A DNA stretch of 64,000 nt, from positions 16,618,501 through 16,682,500 of the forward strand of contig JAYKKT010000061.1 in the NCBI GenBank assembly GCA_036023115.1, read 5' to 3'. The stretch's first letter is position 1. Each line of letters opens with the position of its first letter. This DNA is from Brasenia schreberi. Its lineage: Eukaryota; Streptophyta; Magnoliopsida; Nymphaeales; Cabombaceae. This document shows positions 12,721 to 25,229 of this stretch, piece by piece. The notes under the pieces were generated by a model. That model did no database searches, was not told the origin of the DNA, and saw only the letters and a program-made list of their open reading frames with translations. Made by a program: the position numbers and the translations under genes.

Positions 12721-15700
12721 TACACTATCAAGCAACTTTTTCATTTCTTCTATAAAGTACTCCCATTACCTTGAATACCAATTGAAGCCACAACCTCTAA
12801 TACACTTTTATACTTCAAATCTTTATATTGATAGTCCTTATTCCTTGTCATGTCCTTGTAAAGTTGCTTCAACCAAATGTGATGTTGTATCTTATCTTTT
12901 ACTTGTTAGATATGAACACCCATTTGGTATCCTTTGGAGGACCATGGTCATCGAACAATATTGTAAGGAACCATCTGCATAACTTCTTGCACTATGTCTA
13001 CTACAACAATCTCTAAAGGAAATACATTATCATTTCCATCTCATGCCACTTTAGACAGTAGTTGACCTCCAAATTTGCTCTTTAAGTGCTAACCATCTGA
13101 TCCCATACAAACTCAAACTCCCAAAAAAAGTATGTATATTTTTGGGTTGCATAGCTAACATACCTATTAAGAAGGTAATGACTAATGGACCATACTTTAT
13201 ATGCCCTTGGTCACTATTATGCTATTCCATTCATTTACACCTATGTACATTTTAACCTTACACTAACAATTCAAATTAGTGCATAGTGCCATTATATATT
13301 ATCTAATCCGAGTGTATCATTCCCCAACTTATCTAGCTATCTCCTCATCACTCGCTTCTTTGTTGTACAACATTTCATATAAGAAACTTATACTACAAGC
13401 TTTCCTTTAAATTGTGTTTTGATTGCAAGAACGAATGAGCTCGCACATCTCATATATAGATTGAGCCGCACTTGACCTCAAGGACGGAGGCTTGATTGAT
13501 CTCAAGCTTGAGCTCGAATAGGGCATTTGATAGATGAGTGAGAATCAAGCTTGGCAGTACTTGATGTAATTATACAGCTAAATTTATCTTCTTCACTTGT
13601 ATATGTTGCAATATCATTCTACTAACTCATGAATGTTGTACTTTCGGTGAGAAACCTATCATATACCATCTCCTCCCCCCAAGCAACTATATTTATTATC
13701 ATGGTGTTACTAGGTTGTTGTCAAGGTTGACACCATTATAATCGTTTGTCACCATATGCATGTCTATAATATGATAACATGTATTGTTGTTCATGATGAA
13801 ATCCATATCATCATCATCATCATCTCAAAGTGTCTAAAATCCTATTTCTCCACTCAATCCACTAATACACCACATCTTCATTGAATTGAACCCATACTTT
13901 TAAAACTATCCAAACATGGTAGAACTCGTAAGTCATCAACATCAAAGTCTTGTATCAATTATGTTTCACTATCATTTTACACGAAGATGAGGTGTCTTTT
14001 ACATCTCCCTCTTAAATGTAACTTAAGTTCTTACTTGGATTATTAGGAAAGCAAAAAAAATGTACAAAAGCATAGTTGCTTAACAAAATTATTGGAAGAT
14101 GGTGATATACAATTCATATTACATTTGCACATCTAGTTCAAGTGGATGCTAAGTATATATGTGTCCCAAGAGATCGATAGTCATTATACTTGATAATCAT
14201 AAGCCACTAGAGAAAAGCGTTGAAAGAAAACCATACTTAACCAAAGCATATGTACAATGTACTAGGTTTTAACCGTTTATCGGATGACAAGTACTCATAC
14301 ACAACAATCTATGAGCTGCCCAACATTAGCCCAGACTAGGTCATCCAAGTCTTGGGTCGGGCCCCCTTTTTGAGGTACATTTTGAGTTTTGAGCCTAAAT
14401 CAAATTAACCCATGAAAAGCAGTCTGGTTTACTTAGCCTAGAATTTGATTCGTTAAATCTTAGTTTATTTAGCCTAGTTCTATCCACTTTGTCCTAAAAA
14501 CCTATTGAGTTGAACCTTCAACATGTCTTACATCATATATTATATGTATCAATATAGTTTTTGAAGAAAATTATACCTATTGGATGCATGATCTGTAGGT
14601 CAGCCACCATAAATATATAATGAATTCTGTAATATATAATATAACATATTAAATGTTCGTTTAGCATGTGTAGATGAGGCTCTACAATGTATATATAGGG
14701 ATGTCATTTTCCATATATATCATGTATTTATAGTTTATTAGTGATATAAATACATATGAATCGATTAAAAACTATGAGAAATGTTATGAAAAGTCTCTTG
14801 CTTTTGATTCTTATATAGTTGTTAGAATTTTAAGTTGCTAAATTTGTGTACCGAGACCTTTCCTACGAAAAGGATCTCCTCTCCTATTGTAAGCATCCAA
14901 AATTCAAAAAAGTCAAGAGAGCCATTGAAGAAGTCGATTCCCTTTCTTCTTCCTCCTTTGCTTGGTGTGTTTGTAGGTGTTTTCAATGAAGAAAGGAGGA
15001 AAGTGCTCAATTTCAATTCCTTCCAAGTAACGTATAGATATCGATTTTTCATTAGTTTAGATATTCATCTTACTTTTATTGCATTACATACAAAGGTCAA
15101 ATCCCTTGCATCATTAGCATTACATCAAAAAAGAAGATGAAATGAAGGTAACATAGTAGTTCTTATCAATTCTCTATTATAGTTAGTTTCATAATAGTTA
15201 GTCTAATTAGTTTCATTGTATAAAACCATTGCATATCAATTACATCACTAATTAGATTCATATTGGGTCTATTATATTCCAAAGTATCCATTGAGTATTA
15301 AATATTACATGCATACTTTCGCTCTTGGTTATTACATATTAGTTAACATACATCTTGCATTGTAGTGACACAATATTAGTTACAACATAGGCATATTGTT
15401 GGTACACGGTTCTTGCATATCCTAAGTTTTAAAAATCTCATCTAGCATGCTTTAAATTTTATATCACTATTAGAATTTCTTAGTAAGTTGCATGGTATTT
15501 GCATAATCCCTTAAGTGATTGAGTCACTCAAATATTCATCTATGCTTGTTGTCTCAAAACTAAATCTTAGCCAAAATCTAACCATATACTCTTCCAAATT
15601 ATCTCAGTAGACTTACATAACTCATCGTCCACAATTCAACCTAGTTGAATTTTTGTCCATCTATTTTTTATCCAATCAAAACCAAGTCAAAACCAAGATA

Positions 15701-16649
15701 CAACCTATCCCAAGGAACCTACATAGGCTTATCCAAGACATGATTATCTCTTTTGGTAGCCCAAATTAGGAAACCAAGACATCTAACCCACTCGATAAGA
15801 TGTATTCCATTTAGGAACCCAAGTTACACTTGAAAAAACCTAAATCAACCTTAGGATACCCTTAGAACAACTTACTAATAACCAAACACCAAACAACTCT
15901 TTTTATTGCTCATCTTTTCTTAACTATATAGAAATTTCTAATTTGAATTAGACAAATCACTAATACAAAGGTTGACCATTGCTCGATGGGATAAAAAGAC
16001 TTTTTATGAAAAGAACCGACACAATCTAACATGCATTTGAAGTGATTGCATGTAAGTCCTAAAAACCCTACTTCGAATTTGTTTCTCTCTTTTAAGAAGA
16101 CTGTTCTGAATCGAGGTTTTACAAAACCAAAATTTGCATACAATTTTATTTTAACATGCTCGATGAGATCTTAGGTCTACCAGTTCATTTGGCTAGTCTA
16201 GGTTGACAATTCCTACTTGTCTTGTGAGAAACTTGGTCAAAACACCTAATACAAAGTACATGTACGATAGAACACACATACTTGTTGCACACACTCACAT
16301 AGTTACACACTGGTGTACACACATATACCAAATTTGTGTATATTTGTGTATATACTATATACTATACATAAACACACATAAACATTTAGCTTTTCTAGGT
16401 TCATTGTAATTTTCAAGAATCATCATTTATTCACATCCATATTAAACCTAATTTGAGGCCAAGGTTTTGTCTATGTCTCACAATGCTTTCTGGTCCAAAG
16501 AAACCATAGATCATGAACTTGTATAGGATGCAACCTCTTCTAATAATCAATCTCTTCATCTTAAGCCTAGTACCTCTAGGATCCATTCACTTAAGGCTTT
16601 ACCTTGAGGCTATATGACTGAATTGGTGTTCCTAAGGAACTAACTCAAG
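12721..16649. other. Non-coding stretch, possible decayed MULE 5' half
   Basis: No intact gene. The first 1.3 kb may be the decayed catalytic half of the MULE at 12125-12720, judged only by position. - strand acidic D-rich reading at about 13800 (from an ATC/CAT repeat) is compatible with a MULE N-terminus but is not evidence by itself. 16260-16380 is an imperfect CACATA/TATACA microsatellite. Confidence 0.4.
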
Positions 16650-17225
16650 ATGCTCAACTTGAAAATCAAATCATGAAAATCGATAAGGAAAGGAGAGAGC
16701 ATAATGAGACCGAAGAAGATGGTGTCAAGGTTCATCATAAAAATGTTTTCATACCAACCGAACTAACTTACAAGAAAAAGATGTAAGAATGATTTGTCAA
16801 GAATACCTAAAGAGTGCAAACAAGAAAAAAAGAAGATACCAGCTAGGAGATTTCCTATCATTGGATTATAAGATGGATAGTGACGATGACATATCCAAAT
16901 TTCATTAATTCAACAAAAAAAGAGATCAAAACTCTCACCTACAATTATTCAAAGGAGTGCAATCAAGATAAGGCAAGATTCTAGTAAATGGATCTATTAG
17001 TTCCCTCACAGTCTCAATGGTGAGGCCTCTAGGTGGATGGCCGGTTAAAACCAATCAATATAGAACTTTTGAAGATTTAACCACAACCTTCACGAAAAGA
17101 TTTAGTTATAATGTAGAAGTTGCCCCCACCCTATTTATACTTAATAGGTGTTTGATTCATGGTTTCAATAGGGTTAGACCCTATGTTTTAGGAACTACAG
17201 TACCAAATCCACGATCTACATAAAA
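16650..17225 (+). pseudogene. Ty3/gypsy gag remnant
   Basis: A + strand reading gives FPHSLNGEASRWMAG followed, after a frameshift, by TNQYRTFEDLTTTFTKRFSY, the retrotransposon gag capsid signature (L.G.A..W...L, then F..L...F...F). Upstream 16660-16930 is a charged, decayed segment (IDKERREHNETEEDG, LGDFLSLDYKMDSDDD). Stops, a shift and the absence of pol within 4 kb mark it as an isolated fragment. Confidence 0.6.
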
Positions 17226-20200
17226 CAGAGAACACTATTACAAGATGGACCTATAGTTTCATGGGTCAATTTTAAGTAAAAACATGTCTCATGTTTGGGA
17301 GTGAGCCATAAAAACAGGACCCAACAAAATCTCATACTTGACTTTCTCCCACTCCTAGTTCACTCTCTACCTCTTTTGTCTTGCATCTCTATCAACAAAG
17401 CTCCTTTGCCAACCATGGAAACAATGCAATTACCCTATTTTCTTAGCTCTAAGTCATGGTTCGACAACATTTGCAACCTGTCATTGCCTATCCATAGTTA
17501 TGTTATTGTTTGCCCTATTTTTTCTTTTTTCTTTCTCTGTTTCTACCTTATCCTTTTTATTTTTCTCTTCTTCTTCTCACCTCTTGATTTTTCTTACGGT
17601 TGCTACTTATATTTTTTTCCTCATCCAATTTGCATCTCTGCCACCCAAAACCAGTTGTTGTTGTCTCTCTCCTCTGCCTCATTGTTGTTGTTTCTGATTG
17701 TTTGTACATATTTAGTATTTTTGCAGTATTTCACTATTCCTATTAACTTGTCATGGTAACTTTCATTATGAGGATTAATCAATATATAACAACATAGTAC
17801 TTAATATGGTCATAGATTGATCTTTTGGCTTTCTTCCTATAGTCTTGTTGCACTACTTTTGATCATGATGTAAAAAATTCAAAACATGTATAGAAATCTT
17901 AAAATTGATCAAGACCTAGGTTGGAGAATAAAAAAAGCCTTCCATCTACATGGTCTTCTTAAATGTAAAATTTCCTCTTAATTGTTGAAGTTATACAAGC
18001 AAGCCAATATGGTCTTTGGTAATCATTCTTTCCTTATATGATTCTCTATTATTGCATTGTTTGTCAAGCTCTTTAATGTTTCTAATGAAAACAATGGTTG
18101 GACTATTGGTGTTTTATATGTAGTTATTTTGAATTTCAAATCTACCTTTGGATATTATTGGACTCTTTCCTACTTGTTCATGAGTACTTTCTTGCATAAC
18201 ATGTCAAGTTTTATTCTTATATAAATCTCTAGATAGTCATATGAAAATATTCAAACAAAGACTTTGAAAGGCATCTTAGTGATGAACAGCGTTGTTACAT
18301 GGATGCCTTTATTCTACTTGAAATTGCTTTTCCAGTAAAATTAAAATAAGGAAAAGGCAAATGGTCCATGCTTTTGAGAACTTTAGAGATGAACATATAT
18401 GTTACAACAATTATACAACAATTATCCTTCTTCATAGGCATTTTGCTTGGTAATTCCTAGTTACTAGCTCTACATTGTACGGTTTTCGGTGACTAGAAAC
18501 TTCTTCCACCAAACCAGTAAAGATGAACTATGATGGATTGAGAGCTACTAATGGACTTGCTTTTGTTGATATTCTACTTGCAAAAAGAAAGTGTGACCAG
18601 CCTCATAAAGATGACAATAAAATCAAAGTTATAGCTCTTCAACGTCCAGCAAGGTAAGGCGTTGTCACAAAAGGGTGGTGCTAAGTTGTGGATGGCACTT
18701 ATACATATGACTTCTAGTTTGATGCTTTGAGAAAATATGGAGTTGTTATGGTTTTCATTCAAGAAATTATTCAAATGACTAGGAGGTGATGCATTTTAAC
18801 TTCTTGTTATGCTATTCATTTGAACTTGATGTGTATGTAGACATGTTGTCATGGTTTTGAACATGGACATATTTCTCTTGTTATGCTGTCCCTTTTAATT
18901 TGTTGCTGTGTGTGCCAATGACTAGGAGATGATGCAAATAAAGAAGAGTTGCCTGCCTTGGATTGTTTAAATGAAATATTAAGCATTTGAACCAAGTGAC
19001 TATTTTATTCTATCATGTTAAGCATTTTAACTCGTGATGAACTTCTTGAATAACTAGACCCCATTCAGTTCTCCCTCTATGGATGATGGGGTTTCATAGA
19101 ATTCAAGTATATTCAAATATTAACTTTCCCCAACAAGGCAACTGGTAAAGGAAATAGGTAATATGAAGATTTTGTACTGATTGGATCATTGAATTTCAAG
19201 TGTAATGGTTTGTATCAATCACTTGCATAACATTTAACCAATTTCATTTTGCCATATAGTTACAAATAATGTTCATTTTGGCATAATCTCTTTTATCCCA
19301 TCAGGTCTTGACCAAGTACCTGATAGTATTTTGTGGTTTGTAGGATATTGAAGATAATGAAAATAGCATCGTAAACTCATAAGAAAATAAAATATTAAAA
19401 AAAAAATGGGTAAAAGTGTTCCAGTTGCAAGGAATCAAATGTGAAACTTGGAATTGGAGTATGGGTTCCATCAACAAATCAAACATTGAACTATGGTTAT
19501 GAGCACTAGTTCCAAGCATGAATCAAACACGGAACCATGCTTTATCAATACCATGGTCTCCACATACCATGGAACTATAGTTCCAGTACCGAAGGCCCGA
19601 TACTGTGAATCAAATACACCCTTAGGGATACCAAACAATGAACAGGTGAAGATTCCAATACTTTTATTATCCGGTAGAGAACTGTCTTAGGTAAAGTTAA
19701 CCCCTAAACAAGTCTTGTGTTGTAATGCTTACCTTAGAGAATTTTCATTCTAAGCTAAAATCCATCCATGAGATTTCTATTTTGAAAAACTAATAAAGAA
19801 GGTCAGTCTATTTGAGGCTAACTTGAAGAAACGAGTATTTGATGAATTTTTTAAAATTAAACCTACCAAAGACAAACCCAAGATCCATATTCATAATCAA
19901 AATAGGTTCAAAAGGCAAAACTCTAGATTTGAACCTAAGGAGTCATCCCTTGCTATCTCTAGGAAACAAGTCTCTATACCCAAGAACCAGGAAAAGACAG
20001 AAAGTGAGACAAGGACAAACCAAAACTCCAATTGGACCATGAACAAAAGGTTCACTTCGTTAGGATAACCTCTCATAGAAGTTCTAAATATTCTTTCAAA
20101 TTAAATATGATCACTTTTTTCATATCCCACCTAACCCAACTCTAAAGGGGCGGTACCCTGATAGGTACTAACTTCTTCCTTTCTTTATGTGTATATGGGT

Positions 20201-20568
20201 GATCTATCCTTATTCGGAGGACTCGAGACAGCTTAGAACTATCCTCTGGTTTGGGCTCTTGTTGTTTGTTTCGAGAATTCCAAGTTCATGCAAGTCTTTT
20301 ATGCTAATAAATTGAGTTCTCTGAAGTGGACGTTGAATCTCATACTCTTTACCATAGGCAATTGCATGCGCAAACTGGTGTCCATTGCACGGAGTGCATT
20401 TAAGGATCGGCTTTATAGATATAATTCTAAAAGCATATTAGTCTTCATTTGAGACATATGCCACAAATTCTCAAGTTAAAAAACTTCCCCATGTAGCTTG
20501 CTCTTATTACTCTCTTCCCCCCCCCGTAAACCACCAGTATCCGAAATCCCACAATGACCTAAGCTGAT
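17226..20568. other. No recognisable gene
   Basis: The longest frame, 17295-17759 (+), is 154 codons but is Leu/Phe/Ser-rich translation of a T/C-rich tract and has no domain. Two overlapping frames at 19823-20068 (+) give a Lys/Asn/Gln-rich peptide that could be a retroelement gag or linker scrap near a TPLGIPNNEQVKI segment (about 19613-19655). I cannot confirm it. A (C)8 run sits at 20518-20525. Confidence 0.4.
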
Positions 20569-20998
20569 CTAGATCGGGTCAGGTCAGCCCACTTTGAGGG
20601 TGAATCTCTTGCAACATTGGTTTTCTCCATTTACAAGACTCCAACTCGAGACCTTGCTTAAGCATAACAGGTTGTGCCAAAGCAGTTGAATGAACCAAGC
20701 GTTATTAGCTTACTCTTATCTACATGCCTAGCAAGTGGAGTTCCAATTTAAGTTCTTCAACTAGCTGTTGGGTCCATGATGAACTAGATCGAGTCAGGTC
20801 AGCCCACTTTGAGGGTGAATCTCTTGCAACATTGGTTTTCTCCATTTACAAGACTCCAACTCGAGACCTTGCTTAAGCATAACAAGTTGTGCCAAAGCAG
20901 TTGAATGAACCAAACGTTATTAGCTTACTCTTATCTACATGCCTAGCAAGTGGAGTTCCAATTTAAGTTCTTCAACTAGCTGTTGGGTCCATGCTGAA
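20569..20998. repeat. Tandem direct duplication, 215-bp period
   Basis: Copy 1 (20569-20783) and copy 2 (20784-20998) are nearly identical. I count four substitutions by eye (CGGGTC/CGAGTC, ACAGG/ACAAG, AAGCG/AAACG, ATGATG/ATGCTG). The breakpoints are clean, so the duplication is recent. There is no coding content. Confidence 0.9.
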
Positions 20999-21370
20999 GA
21001 TCCACATTCGACTGATTTAGATTGAGCAGAGATGTGGCTTTCGCCGCACCCTAAGTTTCAAAGTGAAAAAATTCTTTATAGTTAGGTTGAGCGTGTGGAT
21101 TATAATATGAAATTCACCCATCTCATACAATTCCATGCGGTATTTGCCGACCCTAAATAAGTTCCATCATCTATCACTGACTTGGACCAATATGCCACTC
21201 ATTTAATTGGTTAAATAGTGTATGTGAGTACTGATTTAACACATAGTTGCTCGTTAAGAAACTAGATGGTGGTATTTGATTCTAAACTTGTTATAGTATC
21301 AATTTTGTAGTTCCCAAAAATTTTAGACCGAGACCCCAAAATTTAAGTCATGTATAATATCCAAAAATTT
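20999..21370. other. Non-coding spacer
   Basis: Nothing recognisable. It contains a short repeated CAAAAATTTTAGACC motif near 21315 and 21362. The copia remnant begins at its right end. Confidence 0.4.
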
Positions 21371-22935
21371 TAGACCTTGGGTTGATAGAGAGTGTGCATG
21401 CTGAATTTTTAAAAGATACTAAGAATAAAATCCTTATGAATAATGATAATACTGACATTGATCTTTAGATCTAAATGAATCATCATTTGAACCTATTAAA
21501 ATTAAACCAAATAATCTTTACATGCAAACTAAATTATTGAGTGGTTATAAGAGACCACAAGCTCCTCCGTCCTACTTAAAGGACTATGATACTTAGTTGA
21601 GAAAACATGTTAGTCAGTAGATTTTGATGAGGCGATTGAGAACCTAAGTTACCAAAAAGCTATAAGCTCATCAGAATCACCAATTTAGCTAAAAGCAATG
21701 GATTAGCAACTTGAATCTATTAAGAAAAAACAAGTCTAGGAGTTGACAATTTTGTCAAAGGAAAGAAAAGCAATTGGTTGTAAATGTGTATTGAAAAAAA
21801 AATATAAAGTCAATGATTCAATTAAAAACATAAAGCAAGATTGTAAAAGGTGTTTTACAAAAGGAGAGAATTGATTATGTAGCATATTCTCTAGTTGTAA
21901 AATTTGCATGTATAACAATAATCTTGTTAATTGTTGCCTTTTACGATCTGGATTTACATCAATTAGATGTAAAGACTATCTTTTTGAATGATGACTTTAA
22001 TGAAACTATTTACATGAAACAACCAAAAGACTATAATTAAAGGTCATGATAATATGATATATAGGTTGAAGAAATCTCATATGGCCTAAAACAATCATCT
22101 TGTTAATGGTATTTGACTTTTCAAAAATGGTATTATAGAATTTCGGTTTATGGTTAATCAGTTAGATCACTGTGTCTATGTTTGGAATAGTATGAGCCAT
22201 TTTATCATCCTATCATTATATGTAAGTGACATCTTATTGAATGGTAATGATAATTATATGATTGTCAAAAGCCAATTCAAGGCTTAGTTTTAAATTCGAA
22301 ATGAAAGATATGGGAGAGACATTCTATATCTTGGGTATAAAGATTATTTGTGATAGAGAGTGTAGACTATTATGTCTAAGTCAAGATAGATAGATTTATT
22401 ATATTCTGAAGAAATTCAAAATGATTGATTATAAATATGTTATGACACCCATTACAAAAGGGGGCTCAGTAAAGCTGATTGTCTAGCTGAAGGATAAGAA
22501 AAATCAAATGTTCCTTATCCTCAAGTTGTTGGTAGACTTAATGTATGCTATGTTGTGTACGGAGCCTCATATTAGATTTATTATAGGATTTATGAGTAGA
22601 TGTCAAAGTAATCATTGTTGGCAATATGATTGCAATATGTGTTGTTTGGATAAGCTTCTTCATTCATGAATTGAAGTTGAATATAGTCAATGAATCAATT
22701 GTCATTTATTATTACAATACTATAGCTGTAACTCTTGTAAAGAATGGAGTTGATAGCTCAAGGAAGAAGCATATAATGGTAAAATATCATTATGTATATG
22801 ATATGGTATAAAAGAATAAAATATCTGTCACTTACCTTCTTACATGGGATATGATAGCAAACCCCCTAACAAAAGGTATATCTAAAAACTTTTCCTAAAC
22901 ATATTATCAACATAGAGTTGAGACATGTTTAGAGT
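21371..22935 (+). pseudogene. Ty1/copia pol remnant (linker, RT, RNase H)
   Basis: + strand reading matches the copia family found twice on the - strand in this window. It starts with the post-integrase linker (HAEFLKDTKNKILMNN-like, about 21395-21445, then GYKRPQAPPSYLKDYDT, about 21543-21594). The RT follows, with LHQLDVKTIFLNDDFNETIY near 21950-22010 and an RT active-site segment changed to LYVSDILL (normally YVDDILL) near 22217. YILGIKIICDRE follows near 22325. The RNase H part includes VVWISFFIHELKLNIVNES (about 22635-22700) and KHIMVKYHYVYDMV (22768-22809). Frameshifts and stops are frequent; gag, protease and most of integrase are missing. It is followed by a polypurine tract and LTR start. 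Confidence 0.8.
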
Positions 22936-23100
22936 TTTCAATTATATGAAAACACAAACATGAGTTGTTACGTAGGAAAAGTGTATTGGTTACGAAAAAC
23001 TGCATAATAGGATAACTCATGAGGGTTGTACTTAAATACAATAAAAAATTATACAATTGAGAGGATAAAACCATTGTTTCATGATTCGGCTGATATGGTC

Positions 23101-23500
23101 AAGTGGGAGATGATTACTTTTAGATATGGTAATTGTCATAAGGCCTCTATTATAATGGGCATGTAATAAGGAAGGAGGGCTCCCTTCCATATTGCATGCA
23201 CCATTTTTTTGTATAAAAATGTTTTCTAATTAAAAGTAGCAATTACTATTTTACAAAGAAACCATTGTGTAAAAGGAATGGTGCATGCATTGTAGGAAGC
23301 CATTTCACTTTGCTGAAACGCTCATCCGAAGAATGCAATGTTAAAAGGACATGTAGTTGTAGAATTTTTATAGATATTCATATGATATCTCTCTAATCTC
23401 TCTCAAGTTATGCTCTTTTTGATTTCCCACAAGCCTTGAGAAACCTTCTCAAAGAAGGTGTGCCAATTGATTCAAAGTCCAATGGTGTTGCTCTAGTGCA
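23101..23500 (+). mobile_element. Polypurine tract and 3' LTR of the preceding copia remnant
   Basis: AAGTGGGAGA (23101-23110) is a typical copia polypurine tract and abuts TGATTACTTTTAG, an LTR start. A TATA-like TATAAAAATG lies at about 23212. The LTR end is not clear; 23500 is approximate, before a CT-rich stretch. Within it, GCATGCACCATT (about 23196) and AATGGTGCATGC (about 23278) form an inverted repeat about 80 nt apart. No 5' LTR was found. Confidence 0.6.
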
Positions 23501-23823
23501 AATCAAACCAACAAGTCTCTCTCCCTCTCTCTCCATATATAGGGAGAAGATATTACTGCTACTCAATGGAGTAGACTATGTACTCATAACGATATGAAAA
23601 GGAAGCAGACCCACAACATTTACTCCCTCTCTCTCTCTTTCATGTACACAACCTAGTCAATTGAGCAGGAGCAACATCCCCACAACATTTACTCCCTCTC
23701 TTTATACAAACATACACATACTCACACATGATTTTGCACCATTGATAATGTATTCTCATTACCACCTTTTACTTTTGGAGAGAACAAGGACAGTAAGAGT
23801 GTCCTAGCACTCATTCTCTAGAA

Positions 23824-23983
23824 TATATACATACATATATACACATGTATACATGCATATATACATCCATACATATACATATACATATATATATATATAT
23901 GTATATATATATATGTATATATATATGTATATATATATATATATGTATATATATATGTATATATATATATGTATATATATATG

Positions 23984-24036
<53 letters not shown>
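23824..24036. repeat. Compound TATA/TATG microsatellite
   Basis: TATATACATACA units grade into TATATATG units and then a pure AT run of about 40 nt. Four open frames cross it on both strands; all are Tyr/Ile repeat artefacts. Confidence 0.95.
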
Positions 24037-24039
<3 letters not shown>

Positions 24040-24684
24040 GTACACTGTAAAACAACTTAACAATATCAACCATTAATGAGCATGGAAGTTCATAGAAATG
24101 TTATCAAATCACACACATATGCAATTGCCAAAAAATTCCAAAAAGAAATTAGTTGCATTCAATGTATATAATGAGTTAAAAAATAGATTTAAACATAAAT
24201 ATTTCTATAAACATAATATTGCTAAAAACACAAAAAATCTCATGCCCAACTTCTAGAAGCTCTTTGCATTCGTTTCTTCATCATTTGGAGTAAATTAAAT
24301 GAACTTCCAACTATAACAATTTCTCCAAAATGTGACAACACGAGGAAAACATAAATGAAACAACCGAAAAATTCTTCAATTTTAGAATAAATTATATGTT
24401 GAGTCAACCATAATTTATAAGAAAATGCATAAATTTTATATATAAAGAGACAAATATAGTTTGTAGATATTTTCTATAAGAAAATATTACAGGACCAATC
24501 CATGAACCATTGTTAAAAGGATCTATCGTTTTTGAGAAGTTTTGCAATTGGCCTAAGACCTTTTATGCCCGCCTATCATTCAAAGAGGCAACCTGCATGC
24601 CCTGAGCATGATGCTTGAAGAGCTTTCTCCACTATAGAGAGGAAAGAATGACGACACGAGATGATGTTGAGAGTATATATATAT
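24037..24684. other. Non-coding spacer
   Basis: AT-rich and stop-rich with no recognisable feature up to the left LTR of the copia element. Confidence 0.5.
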
Positions 24685-25051
24685 TGATGGAGGTTTCGTC
24701 CTTGCAGGATCGTTGTCGGCATCTTCAACGATGCAATGGATGATTGGAAGAGTCGAAGGTTTCACAGTTTCCCATAGACGGATTACTAGGGAAGAGTTTC
24801 TTTCTTCTTTTCTCTCTTTGTATTCTCGTATCTTTTCTACTATAATCACTACAATATTTATAGAGAAAGGTTTCTATATTTTTTCGGCTTCATCTTCCTT
24901 GTCTTTCTTATTTTTGGCTTTCTATTTCAAGCCGTTATCCTTATCTTTAACGTATGTAATGTATACGTTTTACCTGTAATGTATCCATGAAAATGGCAAG
25001 ATAACATGTCTTCCATTTTCATGGATTTATTGTCGAGAATGGCCAAATCGA
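24685..25051 (-). repeat. Copia B 3' LTR
   Basis: On the + strand it starts TGATGGAGGTTTCG and ends near GAATGGCCAAATCGA. It matches 33661-34021 along its full length, with shared blocks such as GACGGATTAC, GGGAAGAGTTTCTTTCTTCT and CACTACAATATTTATAGAG. The two LTRs have diverged noticeably by eye, so the insertion is not recent. Confidence 0.85.
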
Positions 25052-25229
25052 AAGTCATTTGAGCAAAGGTTTATGACACACCGGTTTTACCTCCCACTTT
25101 TTGCAGGTTTTCCCAAGTTGTGCCAGCTATGGTTGCAAATGAATTGCAATCGATACCCGTTGTATGATTTTTTGTATACAATACGTTCTTACCTACCTAC
25201 ACAACAATCATCATTATATAAATTAATAC

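Noticed and set aside
17295..17759. 154-codon + strand frame resembling a membrane protein
   Set aside because: Hydrophobicity comes from a T/C-rich tract; no start context, domain or homology that I recognise.
23804..24073. Four Tyr/Ile-rich frames on both strands
   Set aside because: Artefacts of the TATA/TATG microsatellite.
24580..24849. 89-codon - strand frame
   Set aside because: Lies across the edge of the copia B LTR and has no domain; the matching frames in the other LTR show it is LTR sequence.
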